Of a DNA stretch of 64,000 nt, positions 45,314 through 57,902 are shown in pieces. The notes below the pieces were generated by a model, which had not been told where the DNA came from, ran no database searches, and worked only from the letters and a program-made list of their open reading frames with translations. Position numbers and translations under genes: made by a program. The stretch's first letter is position 1, and each line of letters begins with the position of its first letter. The DNA comes from Manduca sexta (Eukaryota > Arthropoda > Insecta > Lepidoptera > Sphingidae): contig NC_051126.1 in the NCBI RefSeq assembly GCF_014839805.1, positions 1,930,609 through 1,994,608 on the forward strand, given 5' to 3'.

Positions 45314-45640
45314 AGCGGCGATAGCCTAGTTGGGTGTGGAATGCCGAGACGGCTGTCCGCAGGTTCAAATCCCAAGGGCAAACACCCTATTACTTTTCTA
45401 AAAAAAATATTTGAATTCTTTGTGAGTTATCGCTTGCTTTAACGGTAAAGGAAAAATCGTGACGAAACCTGTACACCTGAGTTGTTCAGTATTGGAATTT
45501 TGAGGTTGTGTGAAGTCTACCAATCCGCACTAGGCCAGCGTGGTGGACTAAGGTCTAACCCCTGTCATAATAATAATTATTATTGTATGCTGATATAATG
45601 GCTGCTGATATAAAGGCTGATATAATAATTATTATTATTA
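45314..45640 (+). mobile_element. Repeat family R3 copy (tRNA-derived SINE)
   Basis: GCGGCGATAGCCTAGTTGGG and GCAGGTTCAAATCCCAAGGG (A and B boxes), body, then ATAATTATTATTA-type tail. Confidence 0.8.
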
Positions 45641-45764
45641 TATGTTAATTGGACTTCATGTGACTATGACGATGATGATTAAATAGTTAAATTGGGTTAT
45701 GAAATGGGATGATTTGTATAAATGAGCGTGATGTATGTTTTCAACAGATCGGTTGAGTTGATTC

Positions 45765-46330
45765 ACGAGGGATGTTTATCTCTCGTCAGTTGATACTGTG
45801 TTTGGTTGCTACTAAAGTTTCGCCAGGAGCAGTGCTGGAGGGAAGGAACTTTATCGTGGCTATATATAAATACTAGCCTTTACTCGCGACTCCGCCTGTA
45901 TAAAAGAGTTTCTGGGATAAAAGTCCCACTAAATATTCTTCAATCACAAAAAGTGTCTTAAGGTCTCCATATCAAATTTCATAGGAATCCATTGGGTAGT
46001 TTTTTAATTTATCGCCTTCAGACAGATGTGGCGGGGGACTTTCTCTTACAATATGTTGTTAGATTTTTTTAAGAGGAACAATTCCGTCATACGTAATTGT
46101 TTACGCAGCGTACGCAAAGAAAACTCTCAAAAGGAATAAATATTCCCTGTTTTTGCAACATTTTTATTGATGCTCTAGTTCTATTAGTCTCAGCGAGATG
46201 TTATATAGCCTATAGCCTTCGCTGATAAATGGGCTATCCAATACTAAAAAAATTCAATTCGAACCAGTAGTTTCCGAGACAAGCACGTTCAAACTAAGAA
46301 ACTCTTCAGCTTTATATATTTATTTAAAAC
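45765..46330 (-). mobile_element. R1 fragment then reversed Helitron-like element
   Basis: 45765-45850 has CTCTCGTCAGTTGATACTG. From 45873 (CTAGCCTTTACTCGCGACTC) to about 46320 lies a Helitron-like repeat with its CTAG end at left. Confidence 0.45.
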
Positions 46331-46927
46331 TTTATGTACACCATAAATATAAGAAAGAAGACAAAGTATACAGATGGTGGAAATTATTAAAACATCGGTG
46401 GTACAATAATAGTATAGAAGTATATATTTAGGCGTTGAACAAATGCTTTTAACTAACTATTATATTAATATTTTTTACTGATATAAAATCCACCAATCAA
46501 TACCATGAGATTCGACACCAGCGCTGCACATGGCCGCACCGAATATCTAGTGTTTCACGATATCTCATTTTATTACACTATTATTATAAAATTGCATTGT
46601 TATTGTACGTCTCATGTTTACACGATTTCATAAAATAGTTTTTTAAACTTTAAAATAAAATACGAGTGTATATGCACATTATTTCTGAACTAAGATCGCG
46701 TTTCAACTTTATATGAAAATGTAAAGGATTGTGGAATGCTTTTTGTGATATTTTCTTTTTAAAATTGTCGCACCGAAATGATAAGTTGAATGTATGAGAT
46801 GTTTTGAAACATACAAGACGAGATTGGATGTAATACTTTTGTAAATTGCATCTGTCAGCTTAACCAGCGAGGGATAATATAAACCTGAAGGAGGGAATGG
46901 AACTGATACATACATACAAATATAGTT

Positions 46928-47209
46928 TCACGCCTCTATCCCATAGGGGTAGGCAGAGACTATGGATTGCCACATTGCACGATTCTGGCATACTTCTCGC
47001 GCTTCCTCCACCTTCATTAATCTTTTCATGCATTCCCGCCAGTTCCGGGTACTTTTGATCTGGCTTTTACTGAGAATGTCAGATATCTGACATTCGAAGG
47101 TTCGGCGCGGTCGACCCCTACCGGATCTTCCATCCACATTCGCCTTATTAACCCTCTTTGTCAGTCTCTTATCATCCATCCTCTCCAAATGCCCAAACCA
47201 CCTTAGCAT
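46928..47209 (-). pseudogene. LINE reverse-transcriptase C-terminal fragment
   Basis: An open - strand frame of 93 codons starts LRWFGHLERMDDKRLTKRV and continues with GRGRPRRTFECQ, RNWRECMKRLM and IVSAYPYG. This is the usual C-terminal part of reverse transcriptases of insect non-LTR elements. The upstream catalytic part is absent, so it is 5'-truncated although this piece has no stop codon. Confidence 0.7.
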
Positions 47210-47227
47210 ACCCTTCTCAACTGGAAC

Positions 47228-47375
47228 TGATGCCCGGTATTATATGTATTCCCGAGAGGCAATGGCTTGGCTGTGCTTCTGGCATTGCTTTAGTACATGG
47301 GCGGCGAATACTGCTTACCATCAGGATCGCTGGCTCATTTGCCTGCTAAGGCAATAAAAGAAAAAAAAAACCTTA
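47228..47375 (+). mobile_element. Short SINE-like repeat
   Basis: GGCAATGGCTTGGCTGTGC, CATGGGCGGCGAATACTG and CTTACCATCAGGATCG followed by an A-rich tail. Only this copy is clear in the window; assignment is by general likeness. Confidence 0.4.
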
Positions 47376-49837
47376 GCCGACCTGTACATTACACATCTAC
47401 ATAAATCCACATCAGCATAGCTTCCTCTACGTACGTTAGTAAAGTATGAAACACAAACTTTAAATGACTAATAAATCTTCTGTTTTCAAATCCCTATTAT
47501 TTTCCGAAAATATGTTCATGGATGTGGTACCATCGGATCATCCAGCTGTAGTAGCCTCTCCGAAACCTCTATGCAGCTTGCCTGCCAGCAGCTGCATCAG
47601 CAACCTTGTTGTCCATGGCTTAATCAAGCAACATGCATGAACGCGGGCCAGCAAGTAGCCCCGGGATCTATTGGGGGGCTCAAAAAATTCAAAATCCGTG
47701 GCAGCCAACATGGTACCTCTAAGCCTCATTCCTAAAGAAATATACAGAAATAACTGCTTCGAGCGAAACAAAATAGTAAAATAGTTGACAGTTTTACAGT
47801 ATTTACATATACTCTTTTACCCACCATCTTATAAACTAAACGCCAATTTCAAGGTGAAATTTACACGAAAAAATAAATCACCTTTCGAAAATTCACAATT
47901 TTTATCTTCCATTAAAAACAAGGTAAACATTTTCCTTTGCAAGCCACCCCGTAATGAAGTACGCTGTGATGGTATAAATATGCGGATATTAAAATGTAGC
48001 AATTAAAGAACGAAAAAACCTCGAGTCTTGTAGAGTTAAGCGGAGTGTACACTGTGGAAAACTGTTACGGTCTTCACGGAATGGAAGTTCACACACACAC
48101 GCCTTTAAAAAGGCGCAGGCAGAGGTGCAACTGGTGTGCTTACTTTCTCCCGTATGTATTCCGTCAACATAAATGAACAAATTCTCAAGGGCATATTATG
48201 CAAAAAGAGGACAAGGGTAGCCATACATTCCTAACTACATAAAGAGTAACAACAATTGTTAAGACAGGATATTAAAAAATATTGTATTTACGAAAGTTTA
48301 TAATAATTTGTATATTTAAATTTAGTTGGGTTACCACTTAAAATTATATTATAAAAAGAGTATTATAGTGTTTAATTTAAGTTTCAAAATACAGTCTTGA
48401 GTTTTCAAAGATTGAAAACCGTTTTCATAACAATGTACACGACGCCTAAAACAAAGCGATAAATTTGCGGCACCACGACAGATGGCGACTCTGGGCCACG
48501 ACTTATTATTTATAACGAATAGTTTATAAGAGGGTTTCGGTGTATTTAGGTTACCCTTACCATGGATTTACACTTAATTACAGATACCGGTACTTTAAAA
48601 CATTAATTAAGTTGAATTGATCACTAGGCGTTCATAAATTAAAATATGTATTTTATTAAATTCTATTCATCTGAATTTAGACCTTTCTGGAGCGCTAAAC
48701 TTATGGCGGTTCCCGGTCATTAAACTAAGCAAGACCTTTCTGGTACATGTATTAAAAAGTATACACATACTCACTCTCACTCTTATCATTTTTTTATTTT
48801 ATTTAAGACATACAAAGAATACAATCAAAACCTATAATGATAATTATGGCTAGGGCTAGTATTTAAGCTAAATTGCACACCATTTTTTTTCGCAGATCTT
48901 GATTGTTCCAAACGATGTAACAATCATGATATCTTATAGGGATAGCCAGAGACTATTGAGTGACATATGCTACGATTAATTGATCTTTGTATTTTCTTCT
49001 CGAGCGCTTCCAGCCCTACTGTCCATATAGTTATACGTTCGAAAAATACTTGGTAATTCGTCCATCTCCGACGTGACTAAATCATTTCGACATATTTATT
49101 TTATTATGAAGATATATTTTACGTTAATTCCAGACTTGGGAGGGTTGAGAGAAGGCAGAGAAAGACTGTTTAAATGACAGATCCAGCATAATACTTGCTA
49201 CCATTAAATGTGGGTATCATAGAGAAAAATTAGTCATTATCAAATATTTTTTTTTAATAAGATCTTTATCGATTAACCATCGAGAAACAACAGTAGTGGA
49301 TGATTGTTCGCATTCACTTAAAACCGAGTTGATGTAACAGCTATTTTAAAATTCAAAACAAAATGTTGTTTCTTACCCGCCGGAATAAATTGCCATTTAA
49401 ATGAGAAAGTTCACAGTCCGAGGTATTAACTTTACGCACCGTTTGGGAATTCGCGTGATATTCAAGATTTTATACCTGGAAGGTGATTTTCATAATGCTC
49501 AGTCGTGTTTTTATGTATTTGGAGTTTTGAAGAAGAATTGCTTGACTGAATAATAATTTACCACCAAAGATTTTTCTGTTGTCTGGTTTCGAGACCGATT
49601 TAATTTGACAAAGGCCATGCGACTCTAGAAGGATGGCAGACTGTCACAAAGCGCTTTAGCTTTTTATGAGTTGAGGAGTTTGGTCTGTTGGAACTTTTGA
49701 AAATTCTCATCGTGAAACATTTATTATATAGGTAAGTTAACAAAAGACATCTAGAATTTTCCAGTCAATAAGCAATGTAAGAGGAAATAAAAAACAACAT
49801 ATTTTAAGCAGATCGATACTAGATCACGTCATGTGTA
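47376..49837. other. Long intergenic stretch
   Basis: No supported gene. 47530-47720 is GC-richer and open for 77 codons on the - strand (HACCLIKPWTTRLLMQLLAG), but it has no family I recognise. A reversed R4-like fragment lies at about 48110-48175. The rest is AT-rich. Confidence 0.35.
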
Positions 49838-50085
49838 TTTTTTTTAAACGCGCACAGCAATGTGATCCCTCAGCATCTGATGGTAAGTGGAGTGGGGTCC
49901 AATAATGTCGACTGACGAGAGATGATTACCCCTCGGCAGTTGACATAATTATGCCGGCCTGTTGGAATCTGATACACAGACTGACCCCAGAACGCGAAAC
50001 ACGTAGGCCACTATGGCTGGTCTTAACACCTTGTTGACATTGGTCGCTTTTTGAGTGGATATATATACTACCACCAACATTTGAG
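49838..50085 (-). mobile_element. Repeat family R1 copy
   Basis: TGATGGTAAGTGGAGTGGGG, GACGAGAGATGATTACCCC and AATTATGCCGGCCTGTTGG, with the T-rich (A-tail) end at left. Confidence 0.75.
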
Positions 50086-50487
50086 CTTCAAGGCATTTTC
50101 CTTAAATACACAGACACTTCTGCGAAGATAGAACCTCACTTCGCCCCTCAATAATGACCACCCCACAAGATCCCTCAACCGCAACAATTGTCCGTATCCG
50201 CATTGTCCAATAATTTAAATTGATACAAAACCTTAAAACCTAACGAGGGTCATAACAATAACATTTTTTTATTGAAAAAAATCTTATTTCGCAAAATGAG
50301 GCCCATTATATTAGCTGTAGAATTCATAATCGCTTGAGGACCAGATGCGTTACTTCTCCGTTTTAAAGACGGCGGGTAGGTACTGTCAATGACGTAAATG
50401 AGGACACGGGGTGTATCGGGACAAAGATAATAAAACAATGAATAGAAATAAATAAAAATGTGAAATAATTTAGATTTTTATTTATAA

Positions 50488-50735
50488 ATGGGCACGACAC
50501 AGTGACCCCAGTGTACCCGATGATAAGTGGAGTTGGGTCCAATAGAATGTCTACTAACAAAAGGTGATTACCCCTCGACAGTTGACACAATTATGCCGGC
50601 CCATTGGGACCAGGTATACATAGGCTGAACCTGGAACGCGACACACTTACGTGGGTCAATATAGCGGGTTTTAACACTTTGTATACGGTGGTCGCTATCC
50701 AGGCGGATATAAACTATATCCTACCACCAGCAAAA
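50488..50735 (-). mobile_element. Repeat family R1 copy
   Basis: CACGACACAGTGACCCC, GATTACCCCTCGACAG and CAATTATGCCGGCCC through CGGATATAAACTATATCC. Near full length, 400 bp from another copy in the same orientation. Confidence 0.75.
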
Positions 50736-52255
50736 CCTTATGGCCCTTACAATACACCATATAAATAGTAAAAAAAAATAACCATAGTTATTGGTTTTGA
50801 CTTCCGAAGTGGCGAGTCGCGTGGTCTAGGTCGAATCGCTTAATTACAAGATATCTCTAAGTTCAGTATGCCTCTTGGCAAAGGCTTTCTCTAACAGTTT
50901 CCATTGTGCTCTTTCTAGGAACCTTTCTCCAAAACAATATGTAGAGAATGTTTATCAACTTCATACTCTACAAAATAAGCGTACTGCGACAGTATTTTTA
51001 TTCTTTGCCGCCCCTTGGTTATAAATAAGGAAGTTAGTTAAGAAAACAAACGAAACGTATGAATAACAATAAGACGAGCGGCGGGATGGGTGCTGGTTTA
51101 TTTAATTGCGCCCGGGCTGTGGCATCGATCCGATCTGGATGTATTGTGATACTAAATATCTAGACAATCCTAACTTATTAGAATGACTACGGGCGTATAT
51201 CACGACTTGAATAAATGTTTTTCACATAAATTATTAGCTGATCAAATACAAAAGTCACACTCTAATACCTATAAATGGTTATCAAATAAGTACTCCCTAC
51301 ATTAGATAGAGCTGAGTTTCACCGCTCAGTGTCATTAAATGCGTGCCACTGATAATACTGGCTTACAGGAGTTGTAATTGTAAGTGTGAGGGCGAGGTAG
51401 TTAGTTAAAAGATCTTCATTTTAGAAATTACTAAATTGATTGTGATTTTTTTCACTTACAGGAAGCTACATTATTCCTAAGTGCTATAAGCTATTTTTAT
51501 CCTGAGAAAACTTTTTCTCGCGGGCAGAGCTGCAGGAAAAGCCAATAGGATAGTATACAAGATTAACGAATGAAGAATGCCTGTTGCATGAATAAAAAAC
51601 ATTTCAATTTTAAATTAAATGAATAACGAAAGCTTTACACACCAGAATGCCAACAACTAAATACACTAAAATGAACTCATATAACATATATTTAAATCTA
51701 ATTTACTTAGAAATCGTTCCGAATACCAGACGCATCAGAATACCGAGTTATCGCCACATTCGTATTTAATGCCTATCTTCGAATATCTCCGATATGGCCG
51801 CTTCCAGTTTCCAGTTTATTGTCGAAAAGCTAGGACAAGATGCGTTTTATTATGATTGTAGACAAAAATGAGGCCCTCATTTCGAACCGGGATTGTGATA
51901 TCGTTTATGTATGCCTGGTGATTGTTCGCGGAATTGGTTAACGCTTTATGACTGTTTTTATGTTGTGCAGATCGGGAATCGAATTGTTCGGCAACGGTTC
52001 CGATTCCGATTGCTGTTTGGTTTTGTTTCATATTAGTTTTTTTAGTTCGTGCTTATTTAATGTGTGATTTGGATGTAGGCAAATAAATTATAAATTGCTA
52101 ATGGGGTGAGAGGGATACTGATAAAGTTTTGGATAAAATATTTTGAGTATCTTTAAGTGCGTAAGTTACTTTTTACTTCAATTTGCACAGCCTGCGGAAA
52201 CTAGTATAAGTATGTGTGTAATGTAATGATATTTTGAAATGTAAACTTACTTCTT
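50736..52255. other. Intergenic, with Helitron-like fragment
   Basis: 51440-51545 resembles an internal Helitron-like piece (AAGCTACATTATTCCTAAG, TCTCGCGGGCAGAGCTGC). No gene seen elsewhere. Confidence 0.35.
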
Positions 52256-52507
52256 CCTTTACTAATATTATAAATTTGAAAGTTTGTACAAATGTTTGGA
52301 TGTTTGTAAGAAGGAAATACAGAAACAGCTGATTGCGATGAAATTTGGCACACCGATAGACAAAGTCCTAGATTAACACTAGATTTTATCCCGGTAATTA
52401 GTCTCATGGGAAATAATAGCGTTTTTTCGTCTGATTTTTAATAGATGTCATGATATAATAAATGGGAAAGGCTTATCACGCGGGCAAAGTCGCTAGAAAC
52501 ATCTAGT
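52256..52507 (+). mobile_element. Helitron-like non-autonomous element
   Basis: Starts TTTACTAATATTATAAATTT and ends CACGCGGGCAAAGTCGC followed by an imperfect CATCTAGT. About 250 bp. Confidence 0.55.
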
Positions 52508-52559
52508 CTGTTATTACAAAATTATTGAGTAACATTTTAGTATATGTTGTAAATTCCAT

Positions 52560-52760
52560 TAAATAGAATGCAGACAAATGATGAACGTGTTCGATCCCTG
52601 GGTGGAGTAGTTGTTAGTTTTTCTGCTGAACATCAGCCCGAAGTGTTAACTGTTTTCGGTAAAGCACAATAACTTCGCCGTCTATTATGGACCTTATAGG
52701 GGACGAGATATGGGTGACACATCTGCCTATCCCCAAAAGAGAAAAGCCGTGATACTACGT
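52560..52760 (+). mobile_element. Repeat family R4 copy
   Basis: GTGTTCGATCCCTGGGTGG (B-box-like), TCTGCTGAACATCAGCCCG and CATCTGCCTATCCCC. Confidence 0.55.
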
Positions 52761-53624
52761 AGAAAAAACATTATAAAACTCACATATGAGTTTAAGAAAA
52801 TATTAAAGTAGGTAACTTTACAAGACGTATCAAGACGTTCGTTGTGAAGTTATTGCAAAGTGACATCTAATTAAATAGTTTAATGTATATAATGTACGTA
52901 CAGATGTCACCGGCGGGCTTCGTAAGTTTTCGAAAACATTTTATGTTCATAACGAGCAAACTTGTGTGTTAAAACTTTAACATTCTAGTCAGGTACTGTA
53001 TTCTGTTTATGGTAGCAAACTCAACAATATAACATTTTGTTTCGCAAAAAAGTAATCATACAGAAGTAATGTTTATCTACTGTGTTTAAAATGCTTCTAT
53101 GGTTATTTTCTGCAACTAGCTAATATGTAAATAATTTAATTAAAAGTCAGAGTAATAAGTTTGTTTTGGGTTCAAATAAGATAGTTGATAATGTTATGTT
53201 AATATATTCTTTACGCATATTTATCTGACGGTACAATATTAATTAGTGCTATAAAAGAAAAAACAAGATTGATGTTTATAAAATTTCAAGATCAATTATT
53301 TGTTAAACGAGAATAAAGAGATTATACAGTTTCTTTAGAACATATTATGCAATAAACCACAAGGATAAAATAATATCAGTTTTATTCTTAACACGTCGGG
53401 ATTCCCACAATAACTCACAGCCGTGGCGCAAAGAACATTTTAAAACATTTCCGACATTTTAAAAATGTTGCCGGCACACCCGGCTTGGTTTTTTAAATAA
53501 AAATCAGTCGGAATCCTTCGCGTGCTTCCCGCACTACCAGGCGAGCATAAAACTGAAATGGTTTTCTAACATTGAGAAGCGCGGTTCCTATTCGAAACAC
53601 GGCCGTAACTGCACGGCCAGTGTA
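52761..53624. other. Intergenic; right part may be a promoter
   Basis: 52761-53390 is AT-rich without features. 53400-53624 is CpG-richer and includes GCATAAAACTG at about 53545. It could be the promoter and 5' UTR of the signal-peptide exon that follows. Confidence 0.3.
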
Positions 53625-53733
53625 ATGAAAGCACTGTTATCAATGATGATCCACACACGTGCGGCTCTGCTGTGTTTGGTCGCGTTGCATTTTATTCATG
53701 ATACGCGAGCTGCCACGCGCTTTTGCACTCCTG
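53625..53733 (+). CDS. Candidate first exon of a secreted protein
   Basis: ATG at 53625 begins a sequence with a typical signal peptide: a charged start, hydrophobic core ALLCLVALHF, then HDTRAATRFCTPG. The exon would end at 53733 just before a GT donor (CTG|GTAATT), phase 1. Reading on beyond it gives a stop at 53805-53807, as expected of an intron. Cys-Thr-Pro soon after the predicted cleavage site would fit a clip-domain protease or another Cys-rich secreted protein, but that is a guess. No matching second exon was found downstream, so the gene would have to run through long introns or past the window. It may also be a chance frame. Confidence 0.35.
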
Positions 53734-54471
53734 GTAATTCTGCAGTTTGCGTCGTTCATTCGTTGTTAGTGTGTCCGGAAAGTTTTTGGAGTTATTTTGC
53801 AGTTTGACATCTGTTTTACCGGTAGCTTGTTTACAGAACGTAGCATTAAAGAATAGAGTTTTGTCAGGTGCGAGTTGGCCTTGTTTTATTACCATGCGTT
53901 GTTTCATTTATACAAAACTAAACTTTATTTCAATTATGTTATGCAGGAGTTTTAAAACATATGCACGGCAGCCTGTAATATTCCTAAGGCCATTGTTTCG
54001 CTTACTACATCGAAAAATTGCAGATTTTGGTTTAAAAACCTATTTTACGGATTGAATAGATAAAATCTTTGAAGTGTACCTAATGAAATCAAAATAATAT
54101 ATTTAAAAATGTGTATAATATGTTTTTTTAATATCATGAAAATCTATGAATTAGAAAAAATGCTGATAATTTCTAAAACCCAGTGAGACCATTCTGTGTG
54201 TATTATTCTCAGGATTTACATCTTTTAATATACCTGATAATGTCACTGAAAAAGTAACGTGACGATTAGAGTCGAGACTATGTTTTTATAATAAACCTCT
54301 TATCTTATTACCATACTCTCAAGGGGAACAGATTACCGGTGCACGTTTTTATCCTCCTTCCTTAGTATTCGAGTCCTTTAGCTGCATTACAAAGCGCAAT
54401 TTGGCCCTAATTGCACCGATCATCAAGAACTACAAACTCAATCTGATAGATTTTTTCTTTAACAGCATCTA
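53734..54471. other. No feature recognised
   Basis: The 102-codon open frame at 53747-54055 overlaps the region after the candidate exon and shows no motif. Treated as non-coding. Confidence 0.3.
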
Positions 54472-54590
54472 AGCAGGCCGGCATAATTCGACAGTGCGAC
54501 GGTTAAGGGATGAAAGATAGATCTCTCGACAGTTTCGCCCATTCATAGGATCTCCACTACCTACAATGAAGTTTGTACAAAAGTGACAGA
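54472..54590 (+). mobile_element. Repeat family R1 fragment
   Basis: CAGGCCGGCATAATTCGACA and CATAGGATCTCCACTACC match the R1 body. Diverged. Confidence 0.5.
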
Positions 54591-55164
54591 TTTTGATATA
54601 TTTTTCGATTCCCTTAATAGATTTATAATCAAATTTATAAGTTATTTTTATTGGCCTATTATAACATTTATATTGTATCGCTCTGTTACTTACAGCTAAG
54701 CTAAGTATGCCATTCTCAAGCAATGTTGTGTACATCTTTAATTGGTGCATGTATTAGTTATTAATCCTGTGTAAAGTGTTTTAGACTATTGAATATATAT
54801 CCTGTTGATGTTCCTGTTATAGTAAATAAATAAACTATCTGGACCCAATTCCACCTACGATCAGGTCACTTTGCAACACAATTCAAAATTGTAGAACATT
54901 TTACTAACACGAGTATTATAAATCAATACATGAACGCTAAACTTGCCCAATACCGTTTGTTTGTAGAGAATGGTATCGAAAACGGAATATTGTTGGCCAA
55001 GTTAAATAATAAAACCGGGGATTATGGTCATCGGACCCAAATCTGCGGATATTATGGAGTGATTTCAATATTATCGGAACGTTACTGGTCATTTATTATA
55101 TCGTTGTATGAGGATAAGTGGAAAACTCAGGATATAGGTAAATAAATATCAAATATTATAACTG

Positions 55165-55405
55165 CCTTGGCGGCTTAATTTACGGTATGACTAGAGCGTT
55201 GATGTCTCGGATTCTATCCCCGAGTAGGTCAAAGTGATAATGTTAAAATTAAACTACTTTTCGGATTGTATCGTGGTTTTTTATATTTTTAGTGATAATG
55301 ATTTTTTTTAGCTCGGAGTCTCGAATTGATGATATGGCGATAGGCTCACCACCTATCACGTCATGGGACGGAATACACAGCGGAAAGTGGGTGCGTCTGT
55401 CATGC
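55165..55405 (+). mobile_element. Repeat family R4 copy, interrupted
   Basis: CTTGGCGGCTTAATTTACGG, GATTCTATCCCCGAG and later GATAGGCTCACCACCTATCA are R4 parts. The piece at about 55240-55290 between them matches 44246-44295, so one repeat probably inserted into the other. Confidence 0.5.
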
Positions 55406-55774
55406 ATCGGTGCATATGAAAACCTCTACGCGAGATATGTCTATGAAAAGAGGTTTGATGTCTCTCAAAACGAATTCTAGATCAAGGCCTAAGTTTTGTT
55501 AATATTAAAGTAGTCTTCAGTATCGCTGTGGGCAAATTTATTACGGGGCTGATATTCGGCTGCTTTAGAGTGGTAAACGAAGTAACTATCCAGGAGCCTT
55601 CGCTTTGGCGTGCCACGCACTTGCAAGGAGCACAAAAACACATTACTCTTCTCCGACAATCGGGTGAAAGCCTCGCAAAGATATTTTGCCCAGAGCCCCG
55701 TATTAGTACAAGTTGTTACAACTGTATTCGTTTGTTGTGACTTGCTTGATGTCGATTTATTTTATTGCTTTGAA

Positions 55775-56060
55775 TGACGAGATGAGCTTGTCATTTGCCT
55801 GATGGTAAGCGATACGACCGCCCATAAACAGTAGAAACACCATCCAACACATTGAATTACAAAGTATTGTTTGATATTCCACTGCACTCGCCATCCTAAG
55901 ACATGAGATGTTAAGTCTTATTATGTCTAGTAGTTACACTGGTTATAATGTCCTTCAAAACTGAACACAACAGTGACTACACACTGCTGCTTGGCGGCAG
56001 AAATAGACATTGCGATGGTACCTACCCAAGCGTACTCTCACATAAGAGAGCGACCAGTAG
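55775..56060 (-). mobile_element. Repeat family R2 copy, near full length
   Basis: GACGAGATGAGCTTGTCATT through CACACTGCTGCTTGGCGGCA to CTCTCACATAAGAGAG. Confidence 0.75.
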
Positions 56061-56109
56061 ATATCCACTGATCTAGAATATACTAACTAAACATTAAATT
56101 ACTAGTTCG

Positions 56110-56275
56110 AAGCACGAACTGGCAAGCACAGCGTCAGACGTCAACCCATGAGGTGGACAAATGAATGTAGTCGCAGAAGGTCGCTGGATGCGGGCCGCTT
56201 CCAATAGGTCGATCTGAAAATCTTTGGGGGAGACCCATGTTCAGTAGACACCCTGCGGCTGATGATGATGAAACA
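56110..56275 (+). mobile_element. LINE 3' tail fragment
   Basis: GAACTGGCAAGCACAGCG, ATGAGGTGGACAAATGAAT and GGTCGCTGGATGCGGGCCGC, ending in GATGATGATG. It matches the reverse of 63140-63375, so it is the 3' end of a non-LTR element. Confidence 0.65.
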
Positions 56276-56929
56276 TTTATCGTATACTATTTATTGCTAC
56301 AAATATAACTAGAGATGAGCTGAGGTGCAGAAAATCCTCTCAAATCCCCGTAAACGATAGTTTTTAAATCTACAGATAAAGTGCGGATTTCTATCTCGAT
56401 TAACTTCGATTTAAGAACGAGTGCCGATTGTCACTTCGCGGTGTAAGGCATAGGCCAAAAGAGTTCTTTTCAATGTTGTGTTTAGAGAATAATATTTTTT
56501 AAATATTTTAATGGGTTTACAATGTACATACACGCATAATAAATATATCTACGGAGATATTTTTAAAATTTGTGCGCCACACGTTTCGTAAACGTAACAG
56601 CAACCTATTAAATTATAGTTTTCTGAGCGACTAAAGTGAAACTGCCACCGCTATGTCTATTATGTCGCCACGCGGCATTGTAAAATCACTGTTGGCTATA
56701 AGTTTTAAATACTGTTAACCGGTGTAATAACTCGGCACTAAAGAATTTACATAAACATATAAGGATTTTTTGAGACAGTTGTGCTATTGTCGTAACTATC
56801 CCTAGAAGAGCGGCTTGTTTGTCTTGTCGTTTATTTGTTTAATATATTCAAATACAATATCGAATACTCTCCCACCACTATACTACAAATAACGGGAATA
56901 CTTCACGCTCCCAAATCACGCTAAACCCG

Positions 56930-57110
56930 CTCCCGCTGTTCCCTCGAACCCTCGCGGGACATTAGACGCGGTGGCTCGTGTCGCGTCGGCCGCGCTCGCC
57001 GACACTCGGATCCCGCGGGAACAATTTGAGCCACTAGCTTTTAAGTTTCGCTCGACGTTTTGACTTCTACTTTAAGTGCCCGAATGTGCAATCAGCGCGG
57101 TGTGTTCCCC
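56930..57110. other. GC-rich island
   Basis: About 140 bp with many CpG (for example GCGTCGGCCGCGCTCGCC) in an AT-rich neighbourhood. It lies about 0.7 kb before a signal-peptide-like candidate exon. It may be a promoter or 5' UTR; no ATG-led frame is convincing. Confidence 0.35.
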
Positions 57111-57494
57111 TTGTTACTCTGTATTTGATAATTTGTTTACGAGCCTAAGGTTCATCGTTTGAGGGGCAGGTAGATAAAGACATAACCAACAAATAAATTA
57201 TCAGATTTAAATTTTATTAAACTAAATTATATATTTTTTAATAATAATTATTAGGTAAGAGTTAATTTGGCGAACGCTTAATAGTATAGTCGTATCCACG
57301 CAATCTTTCTTTTATCAGTATGTCACGATATATGTGCAGCTAGCCAGCAGCGTGCAAATCTTTGTAACATGTTCATTAAATTTTAATACAGCTTTAACAA
57401 AAAGGCTATTGAAAAGAGCAGAGGCAGGGTATCTTGACAATTTTTCTATATTGAAAACTTCTATAATTAACAAAAAATCATAGGCATGTAATCT

Positions 57495-57712
57495 ACTTTG
57501 TGAATTATTGCTTGCTTTAACGGTGAAGGAAAACATTGTGAGCAAACCTGCTTACCTGAGAAGTACTCTATAGGATTTTGAGGGTGTGTGACGTCTATCA
57601 ATCCGCACTAGGCCAGCGTGGTGGACTAAGATCTAATCCCTCTCAGTAGTAGAGGAGGCCCGTGCTCAGCAGTGGGCAAGTATATATAATACAGGGCTGA
57701 TATTATTATATA
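57495..57712 (+). mobile_element. Repeat family R3 copy, 5'-truncated
   Basis: GCTTTAACGGTGAAGGAAAA to CAGTAGTAGAGGAGGCCCG and ATACAGGGCTGATATTATTA. Confidence 0.75.
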
Positions 57713-57795
57713 TGTAATCTACAAGTCCGAGGTATTATTATTACAATGGTTTTAATTCCCCGGTAGCAAACGGAATCCACCTTCCGCGACTCACC

Positions 57796-57902
57796 AGTGG
57801 CTTCTGTACTTTTATGTGGACACTTAGCTGTCGCTCGGGCGCAATTAGAAAATGTATCTCACATACACCAGTATAGTACATCGAATAACTACTATGGTGC
57901 AG
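57796..57902 (+). other. Candidate internal exon with signal-peptide-like start
   Basis: After an ACTCACCAG acceptor, the frame TG-GCT-TCT encodes ASVLLCGHLAVARA followed by QLENVSHIHQY. This looks like a signal peptide cut before Gln. If the previous exon ended in A, the split codon would be ATG. A GT at 57903 or a stronger GTAAG near 57961 could end it. The GC island at 56930-57110 could hold exon 1. I do not recognise the family, and the exon may be spurious. Confidence 0.25.

Noticed and set aside
47538..47771. 77-codon - strand frame as a gene
   Set aside because: GC-richer and protein-like in part, but with no splice context, start context or known family.
54930..55145. 71-codon + strand frame
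   Set aside because: No motif, signal peptide, splice sites or neighbouring exons.
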